NCBI GenBank assembly: GCA_963921825.1
Contig: OY997591.1
Span: 34,183,825-34,247,824 of the forward strand
Reading direction: 5' to 3'
DNA from: Erodium maritimum
Taxonomy: Eukaryota; Streptophyta; Magnoliopsida; Geraniales; Geraniaceae
DNA: 64,000 bases
Shown here: positions 23,378-35,068 of the stretch, piece by piece
Position numbering within the stretch: the first letter of the stretch is position 1
Layout of the letters: each line of letters starts with the position of its first letter
Translations under genes and position numbers: made by a program
Notes under the pieces: generated by a model
Database searches by the model: none
Told to the model about the DNA's origin: nothing
The model's input: only the letters and a program-made list of their open reading frames with translations

Positions 23378-23416
23378 CACAAATTCGAGTGGTGAGACCT
23401 TATTTTTCAATCAATC

Positions 23417-24688
23417 ATGCCTTTTCCGATGAAGATCCAGCCGATCGACATCGATTGCCAGCCGCCGAGGGAGCCTATCCGTGGCGGCGACTCCGCGAAG
23501 CCGGTTCTGAAGACGCGCCTGAAGAGGCTCTTCGATCGGCAGTTCCGCATTTCTTCGGCGACCGACAAGGGGAGTAGAGCAGGCTGTGAACCTCAGTACG
23601 GAAAAGATGAAGGAGGAGCTGCCGAGTTCGAGCCTAGCTCTATGTGCTTGGACAAGCTGGTTCGGAATTTCATCGAGGAGCCGAGCGAGTACAAGCAGCT
23701 CACGGCGGCGAAATTCGGCCGCAATCGCTGCAGCAATTGCTTCAATGGAAACAACAACAACGACAGCTCCGACGATGAGCTTGATGTTTTTGTTGCTTTC
23801 GGCGATTCGCCTAGCGGTGGATCTTTCAGTGATGCCTGCGATGCTCTCAAGGTAATATTCAAATAACTTTCCATGGATTCAACTAGAATAAAGAATATTT
23901 TCTTCTGGTTTTGGTTTCTCGGCAGCCAAACAGCACGTTTTTGAAGTAGTAGTCCCATCTGTTTGCCATTAATGTGTACAGAGTTTGATTCCATGCGCGA
24001 GTGTTGCTGAGAGAAACCTCTTAGCCGACACTGCGAAGATCGTGGAGAAGAACAAGAACCAGAAGCAGCGCAAAGACGATTTGAGAAAGATGGTGACAGA
24101 GGCATTGTCTTGTTCCGGCTACGACTCTTCAATCTGCAAATCCAAATGGGACAAATCTCCCTCGTTCCCAGCTGGTAGCTTCTCTTCTTTACAATTTTGA
24201 ATTCGGCAGAAAATTGGTTTTGCTTATCATAGTGAAATCCGATTCCAGGCGAGTACGAGTACATAGATGTAGTCACAGGAGACGGGGAGAGATTGTTGAT
24301 CGACATTGATTTCAGATCGGAGTTCGAGATAGCTAGATCTACCGGGACCTACAAGGCGATCCTCCAATCGCTGCCGTACATCTTCGTGGGGAAAGCCGAC
24401 CGCCTCCAGCAGATGGTGGTCATCGTCTCGGAGGCGGCGAAGCAGAGCCTGAAGAAGAAAGGCATGCACTTCCCACCGTGGCGCAAGGCCGAGTACATGC
24501 GAGCCAAATGGCTCTCTCCCTACACCAGAGCCTCCCACTCGGAGGACGCTGGAGACTTTGACTTCATTTTCGGAAAGGAAACGCCGCCGTCGGATGTGCT
24601 GCCGCCGACGTGGCACCCACCGCCGATGAAACCCAAGACTGGGGAAAGAGTCACCGGCTTGGCCTCTCTCCTCACAGATAAATCCTAA
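23417..24688 (+). CDS. DUF506 (PDDEXK-like) family protein, three exons
   Basis: Exons 23417-23851, 23982-24174 and 24249-24688 (435, 193 and 440 nt) join in frame to 355 codons; both introns have GT...AG ends. The start MPFPMKIQPIDID is typical of one clade of this plant-specific family. Domain blocks: residues about 75-90 (MCLDKLVRNFIEE), an acidic Asn/Asp-rich stretch at about 115-130, SLIPCASVAERNLLADTAKI from residue 146, SGYDSSICKSKWDKSPSFPA, then GEYEYIDV, RLLIDIDFRSEFEIARSTG and KKKGMHFPPWRKAEYMRAKW. The D.DFRSEFEIAR region is the part likened to PD-(D/E)XK nucleases, but no nuclease activity is established. Arabidopsis relatives named RXR repress root-hair elongation. The frame is uninterrupted, so this is probably a working gene. 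Its neighbours are all transposon-derived. Confidence 0.93.
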
Positions 24689-24800
24689 AAAATATATTTG
24701 TTTATAGTTTCGGCAAAAAATAATAATATGATAATAGTACAGTCGTTTTTGTTTTTTTTTTGTTGGAAATTTGTTGAGTAGAAGCAGGTATGACCCATGT

Positions 24801-24806
24801 AATAAA
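24801..24806 (+). terminator. Putative polyadenylation signal of the DUF506 gene
   Basis: AATAAA lies 113 bp after the stop codon in T-rich sequence, a normal plant 3'-end setting. Other near matches nearby (for example AATAATAT at 24719) could also serve. Confidence 0.4.
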
Positions 24807-25689
24807 ATTTTGAAGAGTTAAAAGAAAATATTGTAAATTTCTGAATATTTTTTTTGAACGATGAATTACAATTTTATAAATCTTTAAGAGCGATTATACT
24901 GAAATATTTCGAGAAACATACTCCTTGATCATGAAAAACTAATATGAGTTAATACTAATTTACTTATCTTTATAGTACTAGAACCGTTATAAATAGTATT
25001 TTGATGTTCTATGACAAGGAAGAAGGCGGAAGGAAGAACCGAGTATCGGAACTCTTGAGCAACCTATACGGTAGTAGCAGGGGTGGTGGGATAAAATTCT
25101 GAATATTAAATACGCAGATGTAATAAAAAATTATGTAATTCCTGATATTATAATTTTTGTGCAAAAATAAATTATTCCCGTTTGTAATTAAACGGTTCCT
25201 CGAAAGGGAACAGGGAGGAGGACCATACTCTCTTGGCTCTTTATTTCCCATCTTTTGAGGCTTATAATTATAACTTTTTCTTTTTCAGAATTCAACCTTT
25301 TTCAACTTGTAATTTATTTAAATAATGATTTTAGTATTAAATGGTAAAAATGATTGGGGATTAGGTGTAGTTGGGTGGACGGCAGGAGGGGACACGTGGA
25401 GTCTCGATAGGCGTGTGAGGGAGCCCAAAACTTTTCACTCATAAGGCGTGATATTCTCTTTTATTTTTCACATTATTATTATGAGCTTTTTCCTCTTTAC
25501 CTTAATTATTTATTACTAGTTGAATTTTGGTCAGTATTGTATACGGAGCCCGGACAATTGTTACCGTAGCTTACACTTCAAATCAGGCAGGGAAAGAAAC
25601 GGTTTTAGAGCATTCACAATGCTCTTCTGTTATTTTTTTTTACTAAAAGATTAATATTATAAATTTAGAATCCAATCATATAAGTATGT
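24807..25689. other. Intergenic AT-rich sequence
   Basis: No coding frame or clear repeat. One short GC-richer patch (25010-25090) and a CACGTG at 25393-25398 were noted without further support. Confidence 0.5.
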
Positions 25690-27604
25690 ATTAGAGAACA
25701 AATTCCTTGATCATTAAAAAAGAATAGATAGAAAATAACATATTCGTAGTTTTTCGAATTATTAGAATTGTCGCAGACAGAATTAAAACATCATATAAAC
25801 CATAAGAAAAGATAGGGATAAGAAGATGGTACTGAAAGTCTTGCTCCAAGTCACGAGCATTGACTGCATCAGTAGTAGAAAACAAGACTTTATCCCGAAG
25901 AGCACCAGCAACAATCCTCTTCACGCCTCCGGTAGCAGCTCCTTCACTATCTATGTGCCCAGGTGGATTGGGCGTTGAAACTTTAGCGACCCTGCCACCA
26001 TAGAGCTGACCTGTCACCAAATTTTTCCAACTGGGATCCATCTTCCGAGTATGGATGCTAACCCGAGTCCTTGTATGATTAGATACAATGCTCGGGAAAA
26101 CACACGGGCTTCTTCCTCGAAACAAGAAGCCCTTAGATACAATGCTTGGGGAAACCCTCCCAAAGGCTGGGGGTACAATCGGCGGCGGGTTCTCGGACCA
26201 GTCAGTCGCATACGACTTCACCAACTTGTCTTTCTGAAATTCTAGGATAGAGGTATCATATCTCAGGGTACCCCGCAATCCATCTCGACATGATTAATTC
26301 TCTCGCAACTGAAGTATAAGATCGTGAGCTTCGTATAGGTAAGGTCGACCTTCACGGGATCCGGTAAGTCCTTGATCCTCAATACCAATCCCTGCTTGAA
26401 AGGACGTTCAACAAGGTGCCAAAAACACACCATCGCAGTTTAACCCCAATACATACCCCACTGATCGCAGGGTACCTCCACACACGCCCCCAAGGCGTCC
26501 CTGATCGTCTCCCTCATTGCCTTCGTCGGAACTAGGGGTGGCAGACCTCAAGCGTGGACCCATAGCTGCAAGCGGTCCAACGCGGGAAGTTCCTGGGCAC
26601 ATGGGTTTAGCTCTACAAGAAAAAAGAGGCGCTCGTCGAAGCACCAGGACTCATTACCCTAGACCCAAGACTATGGCTTCGTCATCCGGAGATAGAAGCC
26701 GAAGACTCCTAGTTGAAGATCTTTGACGACCAAGCCTTCTGGGGATAATACGGAGGAGAATGTCCTTCCGGGGAGGCTTTGACGTCCATATATTGCCCAT
26801 CATTTCCCACTACTAAATGGCGATGACCGTGGCATTGGTCGGGGAGTAAGGGCCCACGACCTCAACCTCCTCGTCGTCATCGAGGGAGTGGGATGAGAGC
26901 CCATCCTGAAGTGCCGCCATGGATTCCTGCAGCTCGGGTAAAGCAACAGTGGTGGGTGAAGAGGGCTCATCCAATTAGAGGGACACCTTCCGACTACGGA
27001 CCATACCGGCCAAAACAGTAGGGAGAGAGGGGATGAGCAGGATCCTATCCTTATTGGGAAGACAGCGATCCAAGCCCAATGCCTTCACCACGTACGAAAG
27101 GGTTCCTCCATCGGCGCCTTCTCCCGCGCCGGGTCCCGTTAAAGAGGAGGGGTCGGATGAACCCAATTAGTAGGAACACAAGAAGGAGATGGAGTAGAGA
27201 CGATGGGAAGAGGTGGCGGAGCAAGACCCAAAGACAGGTTTCTTGCTGATGAAGCACCGCCCTTCGGCTGTACTGGACCTCCCCTGCGTGGTTTATCGAT
27301 AGTGGTTGGAATAGAGGCACTCATGGCGCTAAAGGAGGGTGGTGGACTCACCGTAGTACAAGGAGGCGCTAAAGGAGACCCAACTAGGGTTTGCTTCGGT
27401 TTTCTCCTACGACCGGGTAGTAAGGCTAGAAGATCCATATATGAAGACGTGGTCTGCGAGGGAGAGGCCTGCATCGGGGGAGACATGACGGGGCCGACAA
27501 AGAGTACAACAGTGACGTCTTCAAGGTTATTGGCGACGGAAGCAGGACTAGAAAGCACCATGGTCGTAGGGAGGTGGGAGGCTAGGGCTAGGGTTGCTCT
27601 CGAT
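25690..27604 (-). pseudogene. LINE ORF1 remnant (DUF4283 / zinc-knuckle type)
   Basis: Minus strand from 27561: MVLSSPASVANNLEDVTVVL begins a Pro/Ser-rich N-terminal part of 140 codons. A degraded middle region (about 26400-26970) follows, then LRIKDLPDPVKVDLTYTKLT and FSCERINHVEMDCG near 26280-26370. The last is the CCHC knuckle of LINE ORF1 with its first Cys changed (usual form C..CGRIGH....C). The C-terminal part continues to about 25690 (RYDTSILEFQKDKLVKSYA). Stops and frameshifts are frequent. No ORF2 follows, so only the 5' part of the LINE is here. ORF1 proteins bind the LINE RNA. Confidence 0.65.
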
Positions 27605-27902
27605 TAACGAGAGAGGAAATTTTTAGAAACCAGTAATATTTCATTTAGCGTACAATGCTAGTTTGTTGGTGTTGTCAGTTCATGTTTAATGTTGAGTTAA
27701 AAAATTAATATTTCAGCACTCTCTCAACCAACAGTCAGTAACATACAATAGATGTCTATTCGAGCTCACTGTTTGAATAAAGTAATACGAATTAAAAAAA
27801 TTGATTAAAAAAATTATTGAAAATTCTTTAACGTAAAAAAGTTAATAAACGAATTAAAAAGAAAAAAAATAAAGGAATTAAAAAAAGAAGTTAAAAGAAT
27901 TA

Positions 27903-29729
27903 GGGAAAATTTCACTTTAATACCCTGTCAAACATTTAATTTTACTTTGATACCCTGACATAATTTTTTTGCACTTTCATACTTAAACCAAAAAATTAAT
28001 TTCACTTTAGTACCCAACCGTTAACTTTCTGTTAGTTTGGATGGAAAAAGTTAAAAAAACCATAATACCCCTAACTATTACTCAAATTTTCAAACTTATG
28101 CCATTGGTTCGGAATTTGAAAATAAATGAAATGACAATAATACCCTCCTTTGTTAGGGTATGAAAATAAAATTTTCACTTTTTTTAAATAAAATCAGTTT
28201 TTTTTTTATATAAATTCAGTTTTTGTTTATGAAAATTATTTTTATTTTCAAAAATTCAGTTTTTTTTAAAAAAATTCAGTTTTCATTAATGAAATTTATT
28301 TTTATTTTCAAAAATTCTGATTTTTATTTAAAAATACAATTAAATCAGATTTTAGTTTTAAAAAACATAAAAATTAGTTTTTTTTAATATAATTAATATT
28401 TAATTATATATATTTTTTCATTTTCATTTTTTCATTTTCCATTTTTTTCATCTCCGTCTTCGACCCTGACTCCAATGCCACCGGCGACGGCCCCAACTCC
28501 TCCTGTGACGCCCTCGCCTTCTTCCTCTACCCCGACAACCATACCCTCTAGCGACGGCAGCATCGGCGCCGACCAGAAACCTTCAAGTTAAATAAGCTCT
28601 ATACATAAAGATGAACTATGTTGAAGACGAACAGACCCGACTTCAAATCTACACGTGCTCTCAAATCTGAAAAAAAAAATGGAGTTTCAAATAGAGCTGG
28701 AGCGGCGGCAGCCATGTTCTCGACAGCGGCGGGGCGAGGTGAGAATATTGAAGCAACCCAGATGGAAGAGGAGGACAAAAATAGAGAAGAGGAAGCGCAA
28801 GGCGATACAAGGCCGGCAACAGGCTTCTCACTCACCAACAAACCCTAGCTTTCATCCCAGAGCCATGAATACGAGAGATCTTCTCAACATCCATCCCTCT
28901 TAACTCAAATTCCCTTGTGCAGCGAGTCGGCCGCGAGTTGAAATTGTGGAACTCGAATTTCTTCCTCCTCCCCCCCCCCCCCCCCGCCCAAAAATTTTGG
29001 AAACCGAAAGGAGATGAAATTGTTATTTTTCATGAGCTGCTCTTTTTCTAGGAGGAGATAATCACATCTTAGTTGAGTCAATCACATGATTAACAATTTG
29101 GGTAATAGGTTTCAGAGAAAAAGAATGATTGTTTTGGGTCCTAATGTTTAATGAGAGAGAAGAAGAAGCACATGAGAGAGAGCGTAGAAGAAGAAAAAAA
29201 AATAATTAAATTTAAAATTCATGTAAAATATGAAATTATATATTGAAATCTGAATTTATATAATTTTTATATTAAAATAGGAATTTATAAAAAAAATTAA
29301 AAATAAAAATGATTTAGCTGTTTTTTCATTAAAAAAAAACTATTTTTTAAAATAAAAAATGATTTTATAAGAAAAAAAACCGATTTTTATGTATTTTTTA
29401 AATTAAAATATGAATATTTGAAAATAAAAATAATTTTCATAAATAAAAACTGAATCTATAAAAAAATAGATTTTATTTTAAAATTAGTGAAATTTTCATT
29501 TTAACACCCTAACAATGAAGGGTATTATTGTCATTTCACTTATTTTCAAATTATGAACCAATGGCATGAGTTTGAAATTTTGAGTAATAGCTAGGGGTAT
29601 TATGGTCTTTTTAACTTTTTCCATCCAAACTAGAAAGTTAACGGTTGGGTACTAAAGTGAAATTAAATGTTTGGTTTAGGTATGAAAGTACAAAAAAATT
29701 ATGCCAGGGTATCAAAGTGAAATTTTCCC
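27903..29729. mobile_element. Long-TIR Mutator-like element with GC-rich core (MULE)
   Basis: Inverted repeats of about 270 bp (27903-28174 and about 29490-29729) start GGGAAAATTTCACTTTAATA and its mirror. The flanks are an exact 9-bp duplication, AAAGAATTA (27894-27902 and 29730-29738), diagnostic of Mutator-like elements. The core contains two GC-rich islands (28440-28570 and 28620-28960) that look like captured gene sequence, separated from the ends by AT-rich DNA. A run of about 17 Cs (about 28969-28985) interrupts it. No transposase is present, so the element is non-autonomous. Confidence 0.9.
28440..28960. pseudogene. GC-rich captured-looking segments inside the MULE
   Basis: 28440-28570 reads Pro/Ser/Thr-rich in one frame and FDPDSNATGDGPNSSCDALA in another. 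28618-28848 holds a 76-codon frame on the + strand and an 80-codon frame on the minus strand. I do not recognise the source gene. Base composition contrasts sharply with the surrounding AT-rich element, as in Pack-MULEs. Confidence 0.4.
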
Positions 29730-29756
29730 AAAGAATTATAAAGAAAGATAATTAGC

Positions 29757-30110
29757 ATTAAAAAAATTTAAAAAGTGTAATAAAATTTAATAAAAGAATT
29801 TATATAAAAAAATAATTTATAAAAGAAAACGAATTAGAATTAATTTTTTTTAAAGGTGTATATAAAATTTAATAAAAGAATTTATATATAAAATAATTTA
29901 TAAAACAAAAAGAATTAGAATTAAAAAAAAATTAAAAAGTGTATATAAATTTAATAAACATTTATATAAAAAAGGTATTTTAAAAAAGAATCTATAAAAG
30001 AAAAAGAACTAGAATTCAAAAAAGTTTAAAACTGTATATAAATTTTAGTAAGAGAATTTATATCAAAAAAGGATTTATAAAATAAATGAATTAAAAAAAC
30101 GGGGAAAAAC
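29757..30110. repeat. AT-rich tandem repeat, about 82-bp unit, four copies
   Basis: The block TTTAATAAAAGAATTTATAT recurs with unit starts near 29791, 29873, 29954 and 30049, each unit ending in a form of GAATTAGAATT. The copies have diverged, and the last is longer by an insertion. Confidence 0.75.
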
Positions 30111-30627
30111 ATTAATAAAAGAAAAATTAAAAAAAAATGAATAAACTAATGTAATTGCCAGTGGCTGGTGCTGGTGGTGAGACCAACGTCGACCCTCACC
30201 GTCAACGTCGAATCGTTTGTTTTCCACCAGCTCTCTGCCAACGCCTCCCCGCAGCTTCCCTACCAGCCTTTTGGGTGCTCTTAGTTTTGATAGTTATGGA
30301 TTTTTTCTTTTAACAAAATATGAGATTTTATTTATATTTTGTTCGTAATTCCTAGATTTAGTCTCATCATAGACATGCATCCAAGTAAAACACTTCCAGA
30401 AAATGAATGGACTCCTCCAAGCTCTAACTAAAGCATGAACAATCCTATTTTTTCCTATCTTCTAAGTCATAACAAAAGCATGAACAATCCTATTTTCTAG
30501 ATTTTAATTTATTCGCCACTTTCTACAGGGATTGAAAATAAAAAGATCAAAATAAGTGTAATTTAAATCATAGTTTACGTGAACTCTAAAGTATGAGCAT
30601 TACAATCAAATACAAAATAAATAGATA

Positions 30628-31866
30628 GGGAAAACTCCGCTACACACCGGTTATTTGACTTTCGTTATTAGAACAACACTTGTGGAGTTCAACTTCTTTA
30701 TAAGACAACATAAGACTAATGGAAAATGTTAATAACTAGCAGATTCCGTCCAAAAATGGATGGAGCGTTATACAAAAAAGACTTTTTTCCCCTCCAAACT
30801 ATACTTCTATTTTCTCAGATTATATCTATAGACAATACTATTGTTTCAATTTATAAAAATACTGAAATACTAGTTTTTTCTTTCGATAATTCTTTTTTAT
30901 AAATTATAATTATTATAATTTTCATTAACTACTGAATTGTTCATTATTTTTTAGTCACTCTTTTTAAAATCTTATTTATTGGTTATTTTAATTCTGGAGA
31001 TGTTCAACATGGAGTATTAAGGACTATTGATGACCATTTGGTGTTGTAGCTTCAACGAGGTGACTGGAGGCTCAAACAGAAGAATCTGGCGTCTCAACGA
31101 CGAGTGAAGGTCACCCAACCACCTCCGACCAGGATGAACACCAGCACGACCCAGTTTCGATGAAAGCCAGTGGACCCGACCACACCAGATCTAAAAATGG
31201 AAGAATAAGACTGGTCAGGCGGGATTGAGAACGCTAAAGCTTCTGGCACGAACTTGAAGAAGGCGAGCAAGAGGGAATGAAGAAAATAGAGGATTAAGAG
31301 GGGAAGAGGGAGAGAGAAGTCACACTGCTTGTGTGTTGTTGATGGTTAAAGGTGGGTAGCTAAGATATGTTTTTGTATATATTTCTTATAATTAAAATCT
31401 TAATTCAAAAAAAGAAAAAATTAAAATCTGATTTAAAATAATAAAATATGATTTTATTAAATTATTAGATTTATTTATTTATATACTAATTTTTTTGAAA
31501 CAATAAATATATAATAACACATTTTCTAAAATTTTAAAAGAGTTTTAATCTATTTATAAATATTTTATTTTTTGAAATATTAAATTAATAAATATATGAA
31601 AAAAGAATAAAATAAATTATTAGTAAAGTGTAAAGTTGAGTAGTTATGATCTGAGAATGAAACTTAGAACATTTGAGGGTATTTTGGTCATTTAGAAATG
31701 TTTAAATACCCACATGTTTTTTTCTCATGTTTTCTGTCAAATTTAACAGATTTTGTTGGTTTGTAACAATTTTTGGTAGTCTTCCGTTATAATCTGAAAA
31801 AAGTTCAACTAACCCATGATTTATGAAAACCATAGTTAAAGAACTGGTATTTTATGGAGTAATCCC
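30628..31866 (+). mobile_element. 1.24-kb non-autonomous MULE-like element, copy 1
   Basis: Starts GGGAAAACTCCGCTACACAC and ends GGAGTAATCCC, weakly inverted ends. A nearly identical copy lies in inverse orientation at 43004-44251. The centre (about 31040-31280) is GC-rich and gene-like in composition, with AT-rich arms. Immediate 9-bp flanks are aaatagata on the left and ttgaaaaaa on the right, so this copy lacks its own matching duplication (see findings). Confidence 0.8.
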
Positions 31867-32865
31867 TTGAAAAAATAAATCAAAATATGATTTTAATAGT
31901 TATCAAAATTGAATATTTTTTATAAATAATTAATTTTTATTTTGAAAATATATTAGAATAAATTAATTAAATATTAATTTATTTCAAATTATGGCTTGCA
32001 TGTACCTTGCAAGAGTATACCGATCTTTGCATGTAATTTTGTTGAGTTTTCTTTCAGGCTTATTTTCTTCTCACTACTCGAACTATGTGGTTTTTTCATC
32101 TCACTGCTCTAACTATTTTTTTTGTGGCACCTCACTACCCTATTATAAATAAGGTTATTATAAAATAAGTGTAAAATGGTAATTTCCCCTTTCAACGTCA
32201 TAAGGTTGATATGAGTAAGGTCAAAATTGTCATTTTACTCTCAACTAACTGTCACATGGCTAACAGAATGGAATATTCCATCCATTTTCACTAACAGAAT
32301 CACGTGACCAATACTTTATGTATGACATATGTGATTTTGCAAACATGGGTAGTGTAGTGTTCGTGGCCAATACTTCAGAGTAAGTTTCAGTATTTAACTC
32401 TAAATATTATTATTATTTTCTCTATTATGTGGTCAATTAAGAATTATATCACTTTAGCAAACATGATATTCTAATTAAAAGGTAACTACTATTGATTGGT
32501 AAAGAAGTCTTTCTTAATTCAGTATCTATTTTGATGAGCAGTAAAGATTGAATCTTAATTTTTTTTTATCAGTGAATGCAAATTGAAATAAATCTCTTCC
32601 AAGGAAGAAAAGATTACAAAAGTTCCAAGTCTAACAACAGACTGACCCTTCACTAGGGGAGCATAAGTATGAAGCTTCTTGAGAAGTAAACTAAAGACGT
32701 ACCACTAGTAGTGAAGTGATACCACAAAAGAAAGTGTGTTTCAGTGCAAAGTCAAGAGTAATTAAGTGGACTAGAGCCAACAAAAGAAGGGGAGGAGACA
32801 AGCTCGGCAAACAAGGAGCTTCTTGAGGCGGATAGGGTTTGGTCTAATAAAATTGAATCTTGCAG
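31867..32865. other. AT-rich sequence with a MULE-type MITE fragment
   Basis: 31867-31990 resembles 45175-45290 in the same orientation. 32240-32405 (AATGGAATATTCCATCCATT, then GGTAGTGTAGTGTTCGTGGC) matches the right inverted repeat of the foldback element at 45379-45851. The corresponding left arm (from about 32043) is divergent. Nothing coding was recognised. Confidence 0.55.
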
Positions 32866-33463
32866 TTACCAAATTGAGTTGGTTGTTGTACCAGTTGTGC
32901 TCTGCCACGACCCTGATGAAGTGTTTAAAATTTCTACGAATTGACCAGTTTTTCCTTTCTCTTCTGCTAGCATGAATGAAGTGTTCTTGTGATCAACATG
33001 AGTGTGGCCTGTGTTGACCTTCTCTTCTGCCAATATGAGTGGAGTCTTTTTTTGATTAGGTCTGATGAAGTAGATGTAGATGATTCTTTTGGAAATTGTG
33101 TGCACCAAGCTGATTGCTCTCATATGGGATGAAAGACGATGCAAAAGTTTTTGATGAGCTCTTAGCGATCCAAAAATTGCGCCTTAAGGAGGTAGTTCAG
33201 ATGAGCAGGATTGCTTGTGATCCAAGCCAAACAAAAGAGTCATGTGCAAAACAACAGAGGAAAGAAAAAGAGGGGGAGAAAGGAGGCTCTCAACCTAATC
33301 TAACCCAGAGAACAAGGGGAACCTACCCACACACCAAGGAAACAAAAGAAAGAGGGAGAGACACCCACACCCAAGAGGAAGGAAGAGAAAGAGAACCTTA
33401 CCAAGCTTCACCAACACTCGCCAAACCACCCAAACCCATCCCATAACCCCACCCAAAAGGATT
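32866..33463 (-). mobile_element. Probable 3' tail of the large minus-strand LINE
   Basis: Removing the MULE at 33473-35068 joins this stretch directly to the ORF2 end at 35078. It is pyrimidine-rich on the minus strand and largely non-coding, as a LINE 3' tail would be. Two frames (32866-33144 minus and 33114-33446 plus) have no recognised domain. The exact end of the LINE is not visible. Confidence 0.45.
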
Positions 33464-33472
33464 TAAGATTTA

Positions 33473-35068
33473 GGGTTGTTTACGATAAGGTACCCAAATG
33501 ATTCGTCCACGAACGATAATGTACCCTTATGAATTTTTTGTCCAATAAGGTACCCAAATGATTTGTCCACTACCGGAATGGGCATATTCTGTTAGGAAGT
33601 TAACGGGATATTCCTCCAAATCAGTCATGTACAGTTAAGTGGAGTGTGGAATGACGATTTTACCCTTCCTTATTATAGCCTTATAAATTGTACATATGAA
33701 ATTACCATTTTACCCTTACTAATAAATAAATAATTAATTAAAAAAAATAAAATGATTAATTTTGATTCTATAATAAAATATATAATATATAAACATTCTA
33801 AACCTACCCTTACAATCTATTTCCTTTTCTAAACCTAAACTATCTATCTGTTCTTCTTCCTCGTCTGGAATGGGGTCGATGGCGACTTCACAAGCACGGC
33901 GGCGATGGCGACTTCACAAGCACGGGCGGCGACCTGGAAGGAGGGGTCTGGAACGCTGCGTTTTTGGAAGCCAAACCCAGATCCGTAACGGCGGCGGTGG
34001 AGAAACTAGAGTCGCGGTGGCTGATGGCGAGGAGGACGGGCCGGCTATAGATGGTTCGTGCTCAGTTTCTGGCGTGGTCTCTCCTCTCCGGTCTTCTAGA
34101 ACTCGACCGTCTTCACCTATTCGAGGTTCGTCATCACTGGCCACGACCACAACCACGATGGAGAACACGGGGGGCGAGGGCCAGAGATTTTCTCTGGTTA
34201 TTGGTGATGCTGAGGGACAAAGATTTGGCTTCAGATATGGTTCTTCGATTCGGCTCCAGATCTGTAAGCTAGGGTTCTTCGATTCGACTCCAGATCTGAT
34301 TTTTATCGTTCTGTTCATCGTTAATCTGGAAATTTTGGCGTTGGATGTTGTTGAATGGTGTTCATGGTTGGTGCTGGATGGTGTTCATGGTGTTGTTGAT
34401 TGAATCGAATTAGATTGGGGTACGAATTTGGAAAATCATGCTGATTAGTTGAGTTCTGAATGGTGTTCATCCGGGTTTGTTCATATGTTCATCTGATTTT
34501 TTTTTTCAATTGAAATTACATGCTCAGAGAAGAGAAGAGAAGAGACACATTGACGGAAATGAAATAATAATTAAAAAAGATAAAAGAAATTAAAAAATTT
34601 TGAGAAAAAATTTAAAATCAATTAATAGACATTTTAAAATTTTTGAAAAAAAAATTAAAAAGAAAAAAAATTAATAATATAAAAATAGAAAAAGTAAAGA
34701 AGTCAAAGAAAATAAAAAAAGTAATGAAAATAAAAATAAATAGATGATAATTTGGTTTTAAATAAATTATTTATTTTTTAAAATATATAATTTCATTCTT
34801 TTATTTTGAAAATTTAAAATAATTAGAAAATATAAATTAAAGAAAAATAATAACTGAGGGTATAATGGTCTTTTTACACTTAAGTCAAAAGTCAACTAAA
34901 ATGGTAAAGGGTAAATTGGTCTTTTCACGTAGGTCTGTTAGTTTTTTAACAGCATTAACCCAAATTGTTCGTGGACGAATCATTTGGGTACCTTATCGGA
35001 CAAAAAATTCATAAGGGTATCTTATCGTTCGTGGACGAATCATTTGGGTACCTTATCGTAAATAACCC
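33473..35068. mobile_element. Pack-MULE-like element with 9-bp target duplication
   Basis: Inverted repeats of about 100 bp start GGGTTGTTTACGATAAGGTA on the left and the matching GGGTTATTTACGATAAGGTA from the right end inward; each contains the GATAAGGTACCCAAATGATT block twice. The flanks are an exact duplication, TAAGATTTA (33464-33472 and 35069-35077). The centre (33850-34400) is GC-rich against very AT-rich arms. No transposase is present. It inserted just after the end of ORF2 of the minus-strand LINE. Confidence 0.93.
33870..34403 (+). CDS. Hypothetical 177-codon ORF in the Pack-MULE-like element
   Basis: Starts MGSMATSQARRRWRLHKHG at 33870. A 30-bp duplication at the start (GGCGATGGCGACTTCACAAG repeated) gives the Arg/Gly-rich beginning. 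Later parts read Ser/Thr-rich and then hydrophobic (IFIVLFIVNLEILAL). The antisense frame 33914-34318 (134 codons) is also open, so openness may only reflect GC content. I recognise no domain. It is most likely a captured fragment of a host gene. Expression is unknown. Confidence 0.3.
   Translation: MGSMATSQARRRWRLHKHGRRPGRRGLERCVFGSQTQIRNGGGGETRVAVADGEEDGPAIDGSCSVSGVVSPLRSSRTRPSSPIRGSSSLATTTTTMENTGGEGQRFSLVIGDAEGQRFGFRYGSSIRLQICKLGFFDSTPDLIFIVLFIVNLEILALDVVEWCSWLVLDGVHGVVD

Noticed and set aside
23593-24306. 237-codon minus-strand frame overlapping the DUF506 gene
   Set aside because: Shadow frame: the + strand exons carry family-conserved sequence and splice sites, while the antisense frame shows no domain.
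24293-24688. Separate 131-codon gene after the DUF506 start
   Set aside because: It is the third exon of the DUF506 gene. Splice sites and phase join it to the upstream exons.
30628-31866. Reading the two 1.24-kb inverted copies as terminal inverted repeats of one 13.6-kb transposon
   Set aside because: Each copy has its own ends and appears as a complete non-autonomous element. The DNA in between is a mix of unrelated elements, and the outer flanks show no target duplication.
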